64,000 bases of DNA from DASWJZ01 sp963792885. GTDB taxonomy: Bacteria; Pseudomonadota; Alphaproteobacteria; Rhizobiales; Afifellaceae. Within the stretch, counting starts at the first letter, position 1; each line of letters begins with the position of its first letter. The notes under the pieces are model-generated. The model saw only the letters and a program-made list of their open reading frames with translations, searched no databases and had not been told where the DNA came from. A program made the translations under genes and the position numbers. This document shows, one piece after another, positions 17,068 to 26,821 of the stretch. The stretch lies in contig CAWBXX010000002.1 in NCBI GenBank assembly GCA_963792885.1, forward strand, positions 186,001-250,000. The letters are read 5' to 3'.

Positions 17068-18064
17068 GACCGGCCGGACGCCGGCTCGCCTCGTGCGCCC
17101 CCTCGGCGTCGTCCTCGTCGTCGGGTTGCTGCTCCTCCTGCCGCACCTTTTGAGCTTCTCGCAGCAGGAGCTCCTGGTCTTCCTCGTCATCAACGTGCTT
17201 GTCGTGACGAGCTATCGCCTGCTCACGCTGACCGGCGAATGGTCGCTCGCGCATGTCGTCTTGATGGGCGTCGGCGGCTATGCGAGCGCGCTCTACGCGA
17301 AGTCCTTCGGCGTGCCCGTGCCGCTTTCCATCCTGCTCGGCGCGGCGACCGCGGGCTTCACGGCTTTTCTCCTGAGCTTCCCGCTCTTCCGCATGAAGGG
17401 CTTCTATTTTCTGATCGGCTCGTTCGCGGCGGGTGAAGTGATCCGGCTTATCTGGAAGCGCTTCACCGATCCGTTCGGCGGGGCAACCGGCATAAAGCGC
17501 ATCCCCGGCCTGCCCGGCTTCGACCTCGGCCCGCTCCACGTCGATTTCTTCTCTCCCGTCACCTACTACTATCTCATGCTCGTCGTCGTCGCGCTGTCGG
17601 TGCTGATCCTCCATCTGATCGAGCGCTCGCGGATCGGGCTGACCTTCCACGCCATCCACTGGCAGGACAAGCTTGCGCAGTCGGTCGGCATCGAGGCGTT
17701 CCGCTACCGCATGCTCGCCTTCGTGATCGCCTCGTTCTTCGCCGGTCTCGGCGGCGCCTTCTATGCGCACTACCTCTCCACGGTGAACCCCAACCAGTTC
17801 GACGTGGAGCAGATGGTCTATGTCGTGATCTGGACCATCGTTGGCGGCACGACGCGGCTTTACGGCCCGATCCTCGGCGTGGTGACGCTGACCATCATCG
17901 ACGAGGTGGTGCTCAGGGCAATCGGCGCCGACCAGATCCGCCCGCTCCTCTACGGCGTCATCCTGATTGCCGCGATCCTGTTCATGCCGAACGGGCTGGA
18001 GAGCCTCGTCATCCGCTTCGTCGAACGCCGGCCGACGGCGGTGACAGCGGCGGAGACGAGCTAG
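17060..18064 (+). CDS. livM: Branched-chain-type ABC permease (LivM-like)
   Basis: A 334-residue LivM-family permease with about nine to ten hydrophobic segments, the ALLTLTGEWSLAH-like start of the core (LTLTGEWSLAHVVLMG) and the conserved SFFAGLGGAFYAHYL coupling loop near residue 230. It overlaps livH by eight bases and ends nine bases from the stop of the converging minus-strand unit. GTG 17060 is the start used here. Confidence 0.84.
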   Translation: MSETGRTPARLVRPLGVVLVVGLLLLLPHLLSFSQQELLVFLVINVLVVTSYRLLTLTGEWSLAHVVLMGVGGYASALYAKSFGVPVPLSILLGAATAGFTAFLLSFPLFRMKGFYFLIGSFAAGEVIRLIWKRFTDPFGGATGIKRIPGLPGFDLGPLHVDFFSPVTYYYLMLVVVALSVLILHLIERSRIGLTFHAIHWQDKLAQSVGIEAFRYRMLAFVIASFFAGLGGAFYAHYLSTVNPNQFDVEQMVYVVIWTIVGGTTRLYGPILGVVTLTIIDEVVLRAIGADQIRPLLYGVILIAAILFMPNGLESLVIRFVERRPTAVTAAETS

Positions 18065-18072
18065 AGGCTGCG

Positions 18073-18684
18073 CTAGACGCCAGCACCCTTCCGGCACGCA
18101 AGCAGCAACACCGCCGCCATCAGCTTGCGCGTATCGTTGAGCATGGCCGGGCGCTCCCGCCGCCAGCGCGCGAGCCGCTCCGCGGCCTCCGTGGCCGAGA
18201 TCAAAGCCATCTCGTCGGGACCGGCGATGCGCCCGCGCGCTTCCTCGACCAGCTCCGCCCACTTCACCCGCCAGCGCGCTTCGTAGGTCGGCCGGTGCCG
18301 CTGCTCCATGCGCATATGGAAGAGCGAAGAGCGCGCCACGCGCGGCGCCGTCATGCCCGCGACCCAGCCGTCGCACCGCCGCCAGACGCCGATCGCGTCG
18401 GCGATCGTTCGGCCGCTCAGCTCGCCGCGGCCCGAAGCGATCAGCACCGCGCCGTTATTGGCGAGACTGCAGCCAAGCCGCGGATCGTCGGCAGCGAAAT
18501 TCGCGGTGGCGATCCGCACGCCGCTCGCGGTCTGCAACCGCGCCTCTTCCTCGTCGCCGGCGGAAAGGCGCTCCATCGCGGTCTCCGCCGCCTTCTCCCA
18601 GGCAAGATCCTCCGGCCTCCAGCCGGCTGCGACGAGCTCCGTGTCGCTCCAATTTTCAGGCACCGAGATAGGCCCTGCGCACAT
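18073..18684 (-). CDS. Conserved hypothetical protein of the TMA block
   Basis: A 203-residue soluble protein, tryptophan- and arginine-rich, with no signal peptide or membrane segment. I do not recognise a family. It lies downstream of livG and livF on the minus strand, with its ATG overlapping the livF end by 29 bases; a GTG at 18663 would reduce the overlap to eight. The C-terminal half is helical and charged. Translational coupling to the ATPase genes suggests a role tied to the transporter or to TMA metabolism, but nothing in the sequence shows an activity. Confidence 0.6.
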   Translation of the reverse strand: MCAGPISVPENWSDTELVAAGWRPEDLAWEKAAETAMERLSAGDEEEARLQTASGVRIATANFAADDPRLGCSLANNGAVLIASGRGELSGRTIADAIGVWRRCDGWVAGMTAPRVARSSLFHMRMEQRHRPTYEARWRVKWAELVEEARGRIAGPDEMALISATEAAERLARWRRERPAMLNDTRKLMAAVLLLACRKGAGV

Positions 18685-19363
18685 GCTCGTTGTCGTGCAG
18701 CATGGCGGCCCTGCCGTGCAGCGCGACGCTGCCCGTCTCGAACACGTAGGCGTAGCCGGCCAGATTGAGCGCCAGCTCGGCGTTCTGCTCGACCAGCACG
18801 ACCGGGACGCCGCGCTCCGCGATCTCCAGGACGATGCGACCGATTTCCTGCACCATGATGGGCGAAAGGCCCATCGACGGCTCGTCGAGGAGGAGCAGGC
18901 GCGGGCGGGACATCAGCGCCCGTCCGATCGCAAGCATCTGTTGCTCGCCGCCGGAGAGCGTGCGCGCCCATTGCCGATAGCGCTCGCGCAGCCGCGGGAA
19001 ATGCCCGTAGACCTGATCGAGATCCGCCGCGACGCCGGCGCGGTCGTTACGCAGGAAGGCGCCGGTGCGCAGGTTCTCCTCCACCGTCAATCCCGGAAAG
19101 ACGCGGCGGCCTTCCGGCACATGCGCGATGCCGCGCGCAACGATCCTTTCCGGCGGCAGCGCGTCGATCCGCTCGCCGTTGAAACGGATCTCGCCGGCCG
19201 ACGGCCGAACCAGGCCTGAAATCGCCCTGAGCGTGGTGCTCTTTCCCGCGCCGTTCGCGCCGATAATGGTGACGATGCCGCCCTCCGGCACTTCGAGACT
19301 CACGCCCTTCAGTGCCGCCACCTTGTGGTAGCGCACCTCGAGACCGTCGATCTCAAGCAGCAT
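18656..19363 (-). CDS. livF: ABC transporter ATPase (LivF-like)
   Basis: A 235-residue ABC ATPase with Walker A GANGAGKST, the Q-loop region VPEGRRVFPGLTV typical of LivF, signature LSGGEQQML and Walker B LLLLDEPSMGLSP. It would pair with the LivG-like ATPase to drive the two LivHM-type permeases. It overlaps livG by 11 bases. The ATPase arm is transcribed convergently with the permease arm, which is an unusual layout for this transporter type. Confidence 0.88.
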   Translation of the reverse strand: MLLEIDGLEVRYHKVAALKGVSLEVPEGGIVTIIGANGAGKSTTLRAISGLVRPSAGEIRFNGERIDALPPERIVARGIAHVPEGRRVFPGLTVEENLRTGAFLRNDRAGVAADLDQVYGHFPRLRERYRQWARTLSGGEQQMLAIGRALMSRPRLLLLDEPSMGLSPIMVQEIGRIVLEIAERGVPVVLVEQNAELALNLAGYAYVFETGSVALHGRAAMLHDNEHVRRAYLGA

Positions 19364-20139
19364 GGGGTCGGCCGAGATAGGCTTCGATGACGCGCGGATC
19401 GCTCCGGACTTCTTCCGGCGAGCCCTCGGTGAGCGCGCTGCCGAAGTTCATGACGGTGATCACGTCGCAGAGCCCCATCACCGCCTGCATGTCGTGCTCC
19501 ACCAGCATGATGGTGATGCCGCGCTCCTCACGGAGCTGGCGGACGTGCCCCATCATGCGTCGAGTCTCCTCCGCGTTCATGCCGGTGAACGGCTCGTCGA
19601 GAAGAAGAAGCTTCGGACCGGCTGCGAGCGCGACCGCCATGCCGAGCGCACGCTGGTGCCCATGCGGCAAGCTCGACGTCGGTTCGTCCGCAAAGCCGGC
19701 GAGATCGAAGAAGGAAAGCACCTCTCGCGCCTTCTCGTCGGCAGCGCGCTCGCGAGCCGCGTCAGCGCCGGCGATGCGGGTCGAGGAATCCCGCTCGCGC
19801 GCTCAGGTGACAACCGACCCGCACATTGTCGAGCACGCTGAACTCCTGGAAGAGGGTCGTTCCCTGGAAGGTGCGGATCAGGCCGCGTTGCGCGAGCAGG
19901 CTCGTGCGCATCCCGGTGATATCGCGCCCTTCATAGAAGATGCGTCCGCCGGTCGGCGGATAGAAGCCGCTGATCAGGTTGAAGGTCGTGGTTTTGCCTG
20001 CGCCGTTCGGACCGATGAGCCCATGGATGCGGTTGCGTTGGACGCTGAAGGAGAGGTCGTCGACCGCATTGAGGCCGCCGAAAGCGCGCGACAGGCCGCG
20101 CACTTCCAGAAGAGGCGCCTCCTGAGCGTCGCCGATCAT
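19353..20139 (-). CDS. livG: ABC transporter ATPase (LivG-like, one frame break)
   Basis: About 261 residues after correcting one apparent duplicated base in the C-run near 19779. The N-terminal part has Walker A GPNGAGKTT and the LivG-typical RTFQGTTLFQEFSVLDNV; the C-terminal part has SLPHGHQRALGMAVAL (a degenerate ABC signature with PHGHQ in place of SGGQ, as in several LivG proteins), Walker B LLLLDEPFTGMN and the LVEHDM switch. ATG 20139 is preceded by GGGGAGAAG. The frame break separates the two motifs but both halves are conserved. Confidence 0.82.
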
Positions 20140-20254
20140 TGACTTCTCCCCCTGGCGGACGAGAAACTTGGAGGACATGCGACGGACCGGTCAAGCCCAA
20201 TCGGAACCAAAGGGCTCGCCGCGTGCCTCTGAGCTCGGGCGATGAGGGACCAAG

Positions 20255-21121
20255 ATGGCTGATACCTTTCGCGCCGCCTGCATCCAGTTCTCGGCCCGGG
20301 CGCGGATCGATCCGAACCTCGAGTCGGGCGTCAGGCTGGCGCGCGAGGCCGCGGCGCGCGGCGCCAAGCTGATCGCGCTTCCGGAATACTTCTCCGGCGT
20401 CGCGACTGAGGGCCATCGCCTCGTGCCGACGGCATTCGCCGAGGCCGATCACCCGGCGATCTCAGCGTTCACCGCTGCGGCGCGCGAGCTCGACGCGTGG
20501 ATGCTGCTCGGCTCGCTCGCTGTCGTGAAACCCGACGGAAAGATCGCCAACCGCAGCTACCTGATCAATCCGGCGGGCGAAGTCACCGCCCGCTACGACA
20601 AGATCCACCTCTTCGACGTCGACCTCGGCGCCGGCAGAAAGTATCGCGAATCGGAGACGATCGCTCCGGGCTCCGTGGCGGTGGTCGCCGACACACCGTG
20701 GGGCGGCCTCGGCCTCTCGGTCTGCTACGATCTGCGCTTCCCGCAGCTCTACCGCGCGCTCGCCAAGGCCGGCGCAACGATGCTTGCGGTGCCGGCCGCC
20801 TTCACGAAGCTGACGGGGCTCGCGCACTGGCACACGCTCGTTCGCGCGCGGGCGATCGAGAACGGCGCCTACGTCATCGCGCCATGCCAGAACGGGGTGC
20901 TCGAAGGCGGCGGCGAATGCTTTGGCCATTCGCTGATCGTCGATCCGTGGGGCGAGATCCTCGCAGACGGAGGCGAGGCGGAGGGCATCATCGTCGCGGA
21001 TATCGATCCGCAGGCCGTCATCGATGCGCGCCGGCGCATCCCGGCGCTGACGCACGATCGCGACTTCTCCCTGGAAATCCGCGAAACTTCTCGCGCTGGA
21101 GGGGCTGGGCGCGCGGCGTAG
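20255..21121 (+). CDS. Carbon-nitrogen hydrolase, Nit1/Nit2-like amidase
   Basis: A 288-residue nitrilase-superfamily amidase. The catalytic triad is visible: Glu44 in LPEYFSG, Lys116 in RYDKIHLFD and Cys157 in SVCYDLRFP. The pattern resembles Nit1/Nit2 enzymes, which hydrolyse omega-amides such as alpha-ketoglutaramate or deaminated glutathione. Because this locus makes gamma-glutamyl amides, an amidase that clears deaminated side products is plausible. It is divergent from the GntL/GntR side of the block: it begins 115 bases from livG and runs towards the GntR gene. Confidence 0.83.
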   Translation: MADTFRAACIQFSARARIDPNLESGVRLAREAAARGAKLIALPEYFSGVATEGHRLVPTAFAEADHPAISAFTAAARELDAWMLLGSLAVVKPDGKIANRSYLINPAGEVTARYDKIHLFDVDLGAGRKYRESETIAPGSVAVVADTPWGGLGLSVCYDLRFPQLYRALAKAGATMLAVPAAFTKLTGLAHWHTLVRARAIENGAYVIAPCQNGVLEGGGECFGHSLIVDPWGEILADGGEAEGIIVADIDPQAVIDARRRIPALTHDRDFSLEIRETSRAGGAGRAA

Positions 21122-21133
21122 CCGCACGCGCCT

Positions 21134-21848
21134 CTACGGGCTATTCGCCTGCAGAAGGTCGTCGCGCGCCTTGGCAAGGTGCTGGGTGATCAACGTCTCG
21201 GCCAGGAGCGCGTCGCGCTGGTCGATCGCCTGATAGATGCCGCGATGCTGGACATGATAGTCGGCGATCACCGCCGGCGTCAGGATCTTCTCCTTCATCG
21301 CGTCCCATTGCGCGTGCAGGCGCACGATATTGATCTGCTTGTAGAAGATGAGGAGTAGCGGGTTGCGCGAAGCGCGCGCGACGAGAAGGTGGAATTCCGC
21401 GTCCCATTTGGAGAATTCGTCCTTGTCGTCGTCGCAGGCTTCCGCGCGGGCGAGCACCGTCTCCATATCGCTCAAGTCGCGGCGTGTGGCATTGAGCACC
21501 GCGAGCCGCGTCGTGAACGGGCTCCACCGCGCATCGCGCATCGATGAGCTGCAGCGGGCTGATGACCTCGGTCACGTCGCCGGCGACCGGGCTTTCGAGG
21601 CTCGATGCGGTCACGAATGTGCCGCTGCCGAGCTTGCGCGAAACCAATCCGGCCCGCTCCAGCTGATCGAGCGCACGGCGGACGGTGCTCCGCGCCGCTT
21701 GGAAGGTTACTGCCAGCTCGCGTTCCGGCGGCAGCTGGTCGCCGCGGTTGTAGGTGCCCGCCTCGATGGCGTTTCGAAGGTGCGCCGAGATCGCCCCAAC
21801 GCCCCGGCCCGGCTTGGTCAGTCCCTCCAATTCGACGTCTCCTCGCAT
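21134..21848 (-). CDS. GntR-family (FadR-type) regulator (one frame break)
   Basis: About 237 residues after correcting one apparent duplicated C near 21521. The N-terminal winged helix (residues about 14-80) has the GntR pattern LPPERELAVTFQAARSTVRRALDQLE. The helical C-terminal domain with FHLLVARASRNPLL belongs to the FCD type that binds carboxylates via a metal. Near its start is an inverted repeat related to half-sites ahead of the ABC transporter, so it may govern the TMA genes and the divergent DAO-gmaS-mgs operon. Confidence 0.8.
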
Positions 21849-21901
21849 CGTTGCTCCATCATGCCTTCAGGGCCGGTCGGTGAACAATAACGGCCTGAAG
21901 T

Positions 21902-21929
21902 CCAATTTGATCCGGATGGAAGAAATTGG
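21902..21929. promoter_or_regulatory. Inverted repeat CCAATTT/AAATTGG near GntR gene
   Basis: CCAATTT (21902-21908) and AAATTGG (21923-21929) form a seven-base inverted repeat around an ATCCGGAT palindrome. It lies in the divergent region between the GntR gene and the DAO-gmaS operon. The half-site resembles ACCAATTCG found three times at 14586-14648, making it a candidate shared operator. Confidence 0.45.
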
Positions 21930-22058
21930 TTTACAATCGGTCCGCGACTATGCCCTCATATCGTCGCCGGAGCGACGAGATTTTCGCCACTGGCGGAAGG
22001 CCACGGTGCCACCATAGATGGTCACGCTGAACACGGCGTTCAACCAAGGGTCACTGCG

Positions 22059-23405
22059 ATGACACTCCCCGCAAGCACGAAATATGCGGTGATCGGCGCG
22101 GGGATCCATGGTCTGAGCACGGCCTTCCATCTGGCGGAAATGCTGAAGGCGAGCGGCCGGGGCTCGGGTGAAGACATCCTCATCCTGGACAAGACCTCGA
22201 TCGCCGCTGGGGCGTCCGGCATAGCCTGCGGAGTTGTGCGCAACAACTATTTCCAGCCGGCGATGCGCGAGCTGATGGCGCATTCCGTCGCCGTCTGGGA
22301 GAGCGACCCGGAAGCCTTCAGCTATCACCCGGTCGGCTACATGCAGATCAGCCCGGAATGCATGCGCGAGGACGTCGCGTCCATCTACGAGCAGCAGAAG
22401 GCGATCGGCTACGAATTGGTCTTCATCGAGGGCGCCGACGCTTCACGGCGCTACATGAAGGGCCTTTTCGACGACTGGCAGGCACAGGGCATCACCTCGG
22501 TGCTGCATGAGAAGAAAGGCGGCTACGCCAACAACAAGGCGAGCATGCACGGCCTCGCCGCCAAGGCGAAGCGCGCGGGCGTGCGCATTCTCGAGGGCGT
22601 CGAGGTCCTCGGCTTCCGGTTCGGTTCGAACAGCAACGCGGTGATCGGGCTCATTACCAACCAGGGCGACATCAGCTGCGAGCAGGTGATCGTCGGCGCC
22701 GGGCCCTGGGTGAACCGCATCTGGAACCATCTCGAGCTGCCGAAGACGATCGCCATCAAGGGCCGCGACGGCAAGCTCCACGACGGCGTGCCGATGTGGA
22801 AATACTGGTGCCTGGAGGAGGGAACGCTCGGCGTCGATCCGAACATCCACAAGACCAACGACGGGCGCTTTCCCCCGGTCATCCACGTCGACACCGACGC
22901 GCCGCTTTATTCCGACGTCGACGGCTCGCTGATCACCGATGAGCTGTGGGGGCTCTATTACAAGCCCGACTTCAATTTCGGCGGCATCCAGGGGGGCGCT
23001 GCGCCCTACAAGGTCGAGCAGGATCCCGATCAGGTGGCGGTCGACCCCTACGGGCCGGAATCGCCCGATTTCATCGTCGGCGAGAATTTCGTGGAGATGT
23101 GGTGCTCGGCGCTCGCCCACTGCCAGAAGCGTTTCGAAGGCAAGATCGGGCAATACAACAAGCATGAGAAGTCGGGCGGCCTCGGCTGCTTCACGCCCGA
23201 CAACTTCCCCGTCTTCGATACCTTCCGCGAGAACGTCTACGTGATTGCGGATTCCAATCACGGCTACAAGATGATCGGTGTCGGCAAGCTCGTTGCGCAG
23301 GAGCTGATGGGCGAGAAGAGCGCGCTGCTGGAGCCTTTCCGCTTCTCCCGCTTCGAGCGCGGCGAACTGCACCCGACTTCCCACAGCCCGTTCCCGTGGA
23401 GCTGA
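22059..23405 (+). CDS. DAO-family FAD oxidoreductase upstream of gmaS
   Basis: A 448-residue flavoprotein of the D-amino-acid oxidase/sarcosine-oxidase-beta family. The FAD motif AVIGAGIHGLSTAFHLAE opens it, RNNYFQPAMRE follows near residue 67, and DSNHGYKMIGVG near the C-terminus is the second flavin contact. It is a distant relative of MgdA at 31.1 kb, but has no accompanying alpha, delta or gamma genes. It starts behind AAGGG, is the first gene of the operon leading into gmaS-mgsABC, and so probably oxidises an N-methyl compound. DMA or an N-methylated amino acid are guesses; the DMA step has no other candidate here. Confidence 0.8.
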   Translation: MTLPASTKYAVIGAGIHGLSTAFHLAEMLKASGRGSGEDILILDKTSIAAGASGIACGVVRNNYFQPAMRELMAHSVAVWESDPEAFSYHPVGYMQISPECMREDVASIYEQQKAIGYELVFIEGADASRRYMKGLFDDWQAQGITSVLHEKKGGYANNKASMHGLAAKAKRAGVRILEGVEVLGFRFGSNSNAVIGLITNQGDISCEQVIVGAGPWVNRIWNHLELPKTIAIKGRDGKLHDGVPMWKYWCLEEGTLGVDPNIHKTNDGRFPPVIHVDTDAPLYSDVDGSLITDELWGLYYKPDFNFGGIQGGAAPYKVEQDPDQVAVDPYGPESPDFIVGENFVEMWCSALAHCQKRFEGKIGQYNKHEKSGGLGCFTPDNFPVFDTFRENVYVIADSNHGYKMIGVGKLVAQELMGEKSALLEPFRFSRFERGELHPTSHSPFPWS

Positions 23406-23509
23406 GAACAATGCGGCAGAAGACTTCCCGTCGTGCCATGCCGGCCGAGACGCGGGTGAGCGAGAAGCGCAGCGGCGTGCTGCGCCGGGCGGGGCGATCA
23501 AAGCCCTCG

Positions 23510-24981
23510 ATGGATATTGAGGGCTTCGTCGAGCAGCGCGACCGCAAGGCGCTCGTCGCCGAAGTCAGGAAGAAGATCGACGCGCTCGGCATCGAATACC
23601 TCTACTCTGCAGTTCGTCTCCGTGACCGGCCGCATCATGGGCAAGGGCATCCCGGCCGAGCATTGGGAATCGGTCGCCGAGAAAGGCTTCCAGCTCGTCT
23701 ACGGCGCCACCATGAACCTCTTCCTGAACCGCCACGGCGACTATCTCGGCTACGGGCCGGAGGCGGCCGAGCTGATCGGCATTCCCGAACCGGAAACCTT
23801 CATGCAGCTTCCCTGGGACAACCGGGTGGCGCGCATGTGGTGCACGCTTTTCCGCAACCGCGAGGAGCGACAGGACCCCGGCGCCTTCCTGACCGCGGAC
23901 GCGCGCGGCAACCTTCACCGCATCCACGCCGAGTTCAAGAAGCAGCACGGCTTGGAGCTCCGGCACGGCACCGAGCCGGAGATGATGTGGCTCAAGAAGG
24001 GCTCCGACGGTCAGCCGAACGGCGGCTATTCGCGCCCCTATTGCTATCACATCGATCAGTTCGAGAGCCTGCGGCCCGTCTACATGCGGGTCATCGAATA
24101 TTGCCGCAAGATGGGCCTCGACATGATCCAGGGCGACCACGAGGATTCGCCCGGCCAGCTGGAGCTGAACTTCACTTACGACGATTGCGCGCGAACCGCC
24201 GACCGGCTCGCCACCTACCGCCAGATCTGCGCCCAGGTGGCGCGCGAGTTCGACATCATCGCCTGCTTCATGTGCAAGCCGTTCATGGGCGTCTCCGCCA
24301 ACGGCTGCCATCACAACATCTCGCTGTGGAAGGGCGGCAAGGACGAGGTGAAGCCGCTCGGCAACGACCTCAAGAACCTGCCTGGCCTCCCCTTCAACTA
24401 CACCTACCGCCGCGGCGGCGAGAACACCTTCATGCCGGACACCGACGACGTCCAGCTGCCGGGCAAGATCGGGCTGAAGGCGATCGGCGGAATCGTCGCC
24501 CATCTCGGCGGCCTGACGGCAATCGGCTGCTCCACCGTCAATTCCTATCGCAGGCTTTGGGACACCGGCTTCTGGGCGCCGGTCTTCTCCGATTGGGGAT
24601 TCCAGAACCGCACGACCGGCCTTCGCGTCTCCGCGCCGGGGCGCTTTGAATACCGCGCCGTCGACGCGATGGTGAACCCGCATCTGATGGCGGCGGCGAC
24701 TTCTGAAAGCCATGGACGACGGCCTCAAGAACAACCTCGATCCGGGCCGCCCGGAGGAGCGCAACATCTATCAGGCGATGGAAGCCGGCAAGCAGGTGAA
24801 GAAGCTCCCGATGACGCTCGGCGATGCGCTTGAGGCGTTGAAGAAGGACGAAGTCATCCGCTCCGCGATGCCGGGCGAGATGTATCGCCTCTACGACGAG
24901 TACAAGCGCGACGAATGGGAGCGCTTTCTCCACACCGCGACGGAATGGGACCTGAAGATGTATCTGGATTGCCTGCCCTAG
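23510..24981 (+). CDS. gmaS: Gamma-glutamylmethylamide synthetase GmaS (two frame breaks)
   Basis: Glutamine-synthetase-fold enzyme that ligates methylamine to glutamate with ATP. About 489 residues after correcting two apparent extra T bases, near 23607 and 24703. The reading runs IEYLY into LQFVSVTGRIMGKGIP across the first break and MAAAT into LKAMDDGL across the second. Signatures include EPEMMWLK, GDHEDSPGQLELNF, CKPFMGVSANGCHHN and PGRFEYRAVDAMVNP. Assignment as GmaS rather than GlnA rests on its position ahead of mgsABC and mgdABCD. ATG 23510 has no strong ribosome-binding site; an in-frame ATG at 23411, just after the DAO stop and behind GGAGCTGAGA, would add 33 residues. Confidence 0.84.
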
Positions 24982-24994
24982 GAGAACCGAAGCC

Positions 24995-25930
24995 ATGTGC
25001 GGAATAGCCGGACTGATCCACCGCGACGGCGCCGCGACCGTCGGCAAAGAGATGACGGCGATGCTTCAGAGCCTCCGGCATCGCGGCCCCGATTCCACGG
25101 GCTTCGCGATCTACGGGGTCTCCGCCGACAACGAGTACATCATGCGGCTGAAGCTTGCCGAGCATGAGGACCTGACCAGGGACCACCACATCCACCAGAA
25201 GATTCGCGAGCGGCAGGCGGAGGTCGATTCCAGGCTGCAGGAGATGGGCGCCGTCGTGCTCGACGTTTCGGAGCCGACCGATTACGCGTTTCGATATCGC
25301 CTGCGCTATTCGGCGGACACGCGGAAGCTCGCCGAGCAGATCGAGCAGATCGACGGCGCCGAGGTGCTATCCTTCGGCAGCGCGCTCGAGCTGATCAAGG
25401 ATCTCGGCGACGCAACGCAGGTGTCGACGCAATACGAGCTCGGAAAATTCACCGGCACGCACGGGATCGGCCATACCCGCATGGCGACGGAATCGGACGT
25501 CGATATCCGCTCCGCGCATCCCTACTGGGCCTACCCCTATAACGACATCGCGGTCGTCCATAACGGGCAGCTCACCAACTACTGGATCATGCGGCGCGAG
25601 ATGGAACGGCGCGGCCACCGCTTCATGTCGAATTGCGATTTGGAGCTTTTGGCGGTCTACACGGCGAACAACCTCGAACAGGGTGCGACGCTCGAGGATT
25701 CGCTCAAGGCGTCGATCAAGGAGATCGACGGCGTGTTCACCTACGTCGTGGCGACGGAGACGGAGCTCGGCATGGCAAAAGACACCATGGCGGCAAAACC
25801 GATGGTTCTCTACGAGAGCGACAATCTCGTCGCGCTCGCCTCCGAGGAGGTCGCGATCCGCACGCTGATGCCGCGCGAGATCGACACCTCCGACCCTTAC
25901 GACGAAGAGGTGCGGGTGTGGCGGCGATGA
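24995..25930 (+). CDS. mgsA: N-methylglutamate synthase subunit A (glutaminase domain)
   Basis: A 311-residue class II amidotransferase. MCGIAGLIH places the nucleophile Cys at position 2; LRHRGPDSTG, GIGHTRMATES and VHNGQLTNYWIMRRE are the glutaminase signatures. It carries an insert around residues 55-115 (charged, with Gln/Glu-rich helices) absent from the GlxB paralogue. In the NMG pathway it releases methylamine from gamma-glutamylmethylamide for transfer to 2-oxoglutarate. It starts 13 bases after gmaS and overlaps mgsB by four bases (ATGA). Confidence 0.88.
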   Translation: MCGIAGLIHRDGAATVGKEMTAMLQSLRHRGPDSTGFAIYGVSADNEYIMRLKLAEHEDLTRDHHIHQKIRERQAEVDSRLQEMGAVVLDVSEPTDYAFRYRLRYSADTRKLAEQIEQIDGAEVLSFGSALELIKDLGDATQVSTQYELGKFTGTHGIGHTRMATESDVDIRSAHPYWAYPYNDIAVVHNGQLTNYWIMRREMERRGHRFMSNCDLELLAVYTANNLEQGATLEDSLKASIKEIDGVFTYVVATETELGMAKDTMAAKPMVLYESDNLVALASEEVAIRTLMPREIDTSDPYDEEVRVWRR

Positions 25931-26796
25931 CCGGCGCACCGCGCTCGGCAGCCGAACAAAGCCGTCTCTCCCATGAGATGGGAATGCACACCGAGCAGCT
26001 CGGCGGGCGTTCGCAGCGGCAGTTCTTCGATTTCGATCTTTCCGATGCGCACGACGGTTTCTCGCTCCCCGGGACGTTCGACGTCGACTTCAACAAGCGC
26101 GCCGATATCGACGCGTCGAACATGCCGGAGAAGGAAGTCAATCTCCGCATCCGCGAGCTGATGCAGGAAGGCCATGGGACGATCGTCATCCGCAATCCCG
26201 GCGCCAAGCATTCGATCGCCGTCGGGATCCTGAACCGCCTGAATCTGATCATCGACGGCTCGCTCGGCTATTTCGGCGTCGGCCTGATCGACGGGCCGAA
26301 CGTCAGGATCGCCGGCCGCGTCGGCTGGTCGTGCGCCGAGAACATGATGAGCGGCACCGTCATCATTGAGAAGAACGCCGGCTCGCAGTTCGGCGCCGCG
26401 ATCCGTGGCGGCGACCTCGTTTGCAAGGGCAACGTCGGCTCGCGCACGGGCATCGACATGAAGGGCGGCTCGATCATCGTCGGCGGCGACACAGGCGCCT
26501 TCTCCGGCTTCATGATGCAGCGCGGGCGCATGGTGATCTGCGGCAATGCCGGCAAGAACCTCGGCGATTCCATGTACGACGGCACGATCTATATCGGCGG
26601 CGAGCCGGTCAGTCTCGGCGTCGACGCGGTGTGGGGCGAGATGACGGACCTCGATCGCCAATGGCTGGAGCGCAAGCTCGCGATGTACGAGCTGCTCCCC
26701 AAGAAGGGCGTCGGCCACTTCCGCAAGATCGTCGCCGGCAAGCAGCTCTGGAACTACGACAATCTGGAACCGACCGAAAAGAAGCTCGTGCTCTAA
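25927..26796 (+). CDS. mgsB: N-methylglutamate synthase subunit B (GXGXG domain)
   Basis: A 289-residue GXGXG beta-helix protein, 61 residues longer than GlxC because of an N-terminal extension (DFDLSDAHDGFSLPG and following). Repeats such as GRVGWSCAENMMSGTV and CGNAGKNLGDSMYDG are typical. It links the glutaminase and FMN subunits of N-methylglutamate synthase. ATG overlaps the mgsA stop; mgsC begins 25 bases after its own stop. Confidence 0.87.
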   Translation: MTGAPRSAAEQSRLSHEMGMHTEQLGGRSQRQFFDFDLSDAHDGFSLPGTFDVDFNKRADIDASNMPEKEVNLRIRELMQEGHGTIVIRNPGAKHSIAVGILNRLNLIIDGSLGYFGVGLIDGPNVRIAGRVGWSCAENMMSGTVIIEKNAGSQFGAAIRGGDLVCKGNVGSRTGIDMKGGSIIVGGDTGAFSGFMMQRGRMVICGNAGKNLGDSMYDGTIYIGGEPVSLGVDAVWGEMTDLDRQWLERKLAMYELLPKKGVGHFRKIVAGKQLWNYDNLEPTEKKLVL

Positions 26797-26821
26797 GGGC
26801 CGGGCAAAAGAGGACGCGTCG

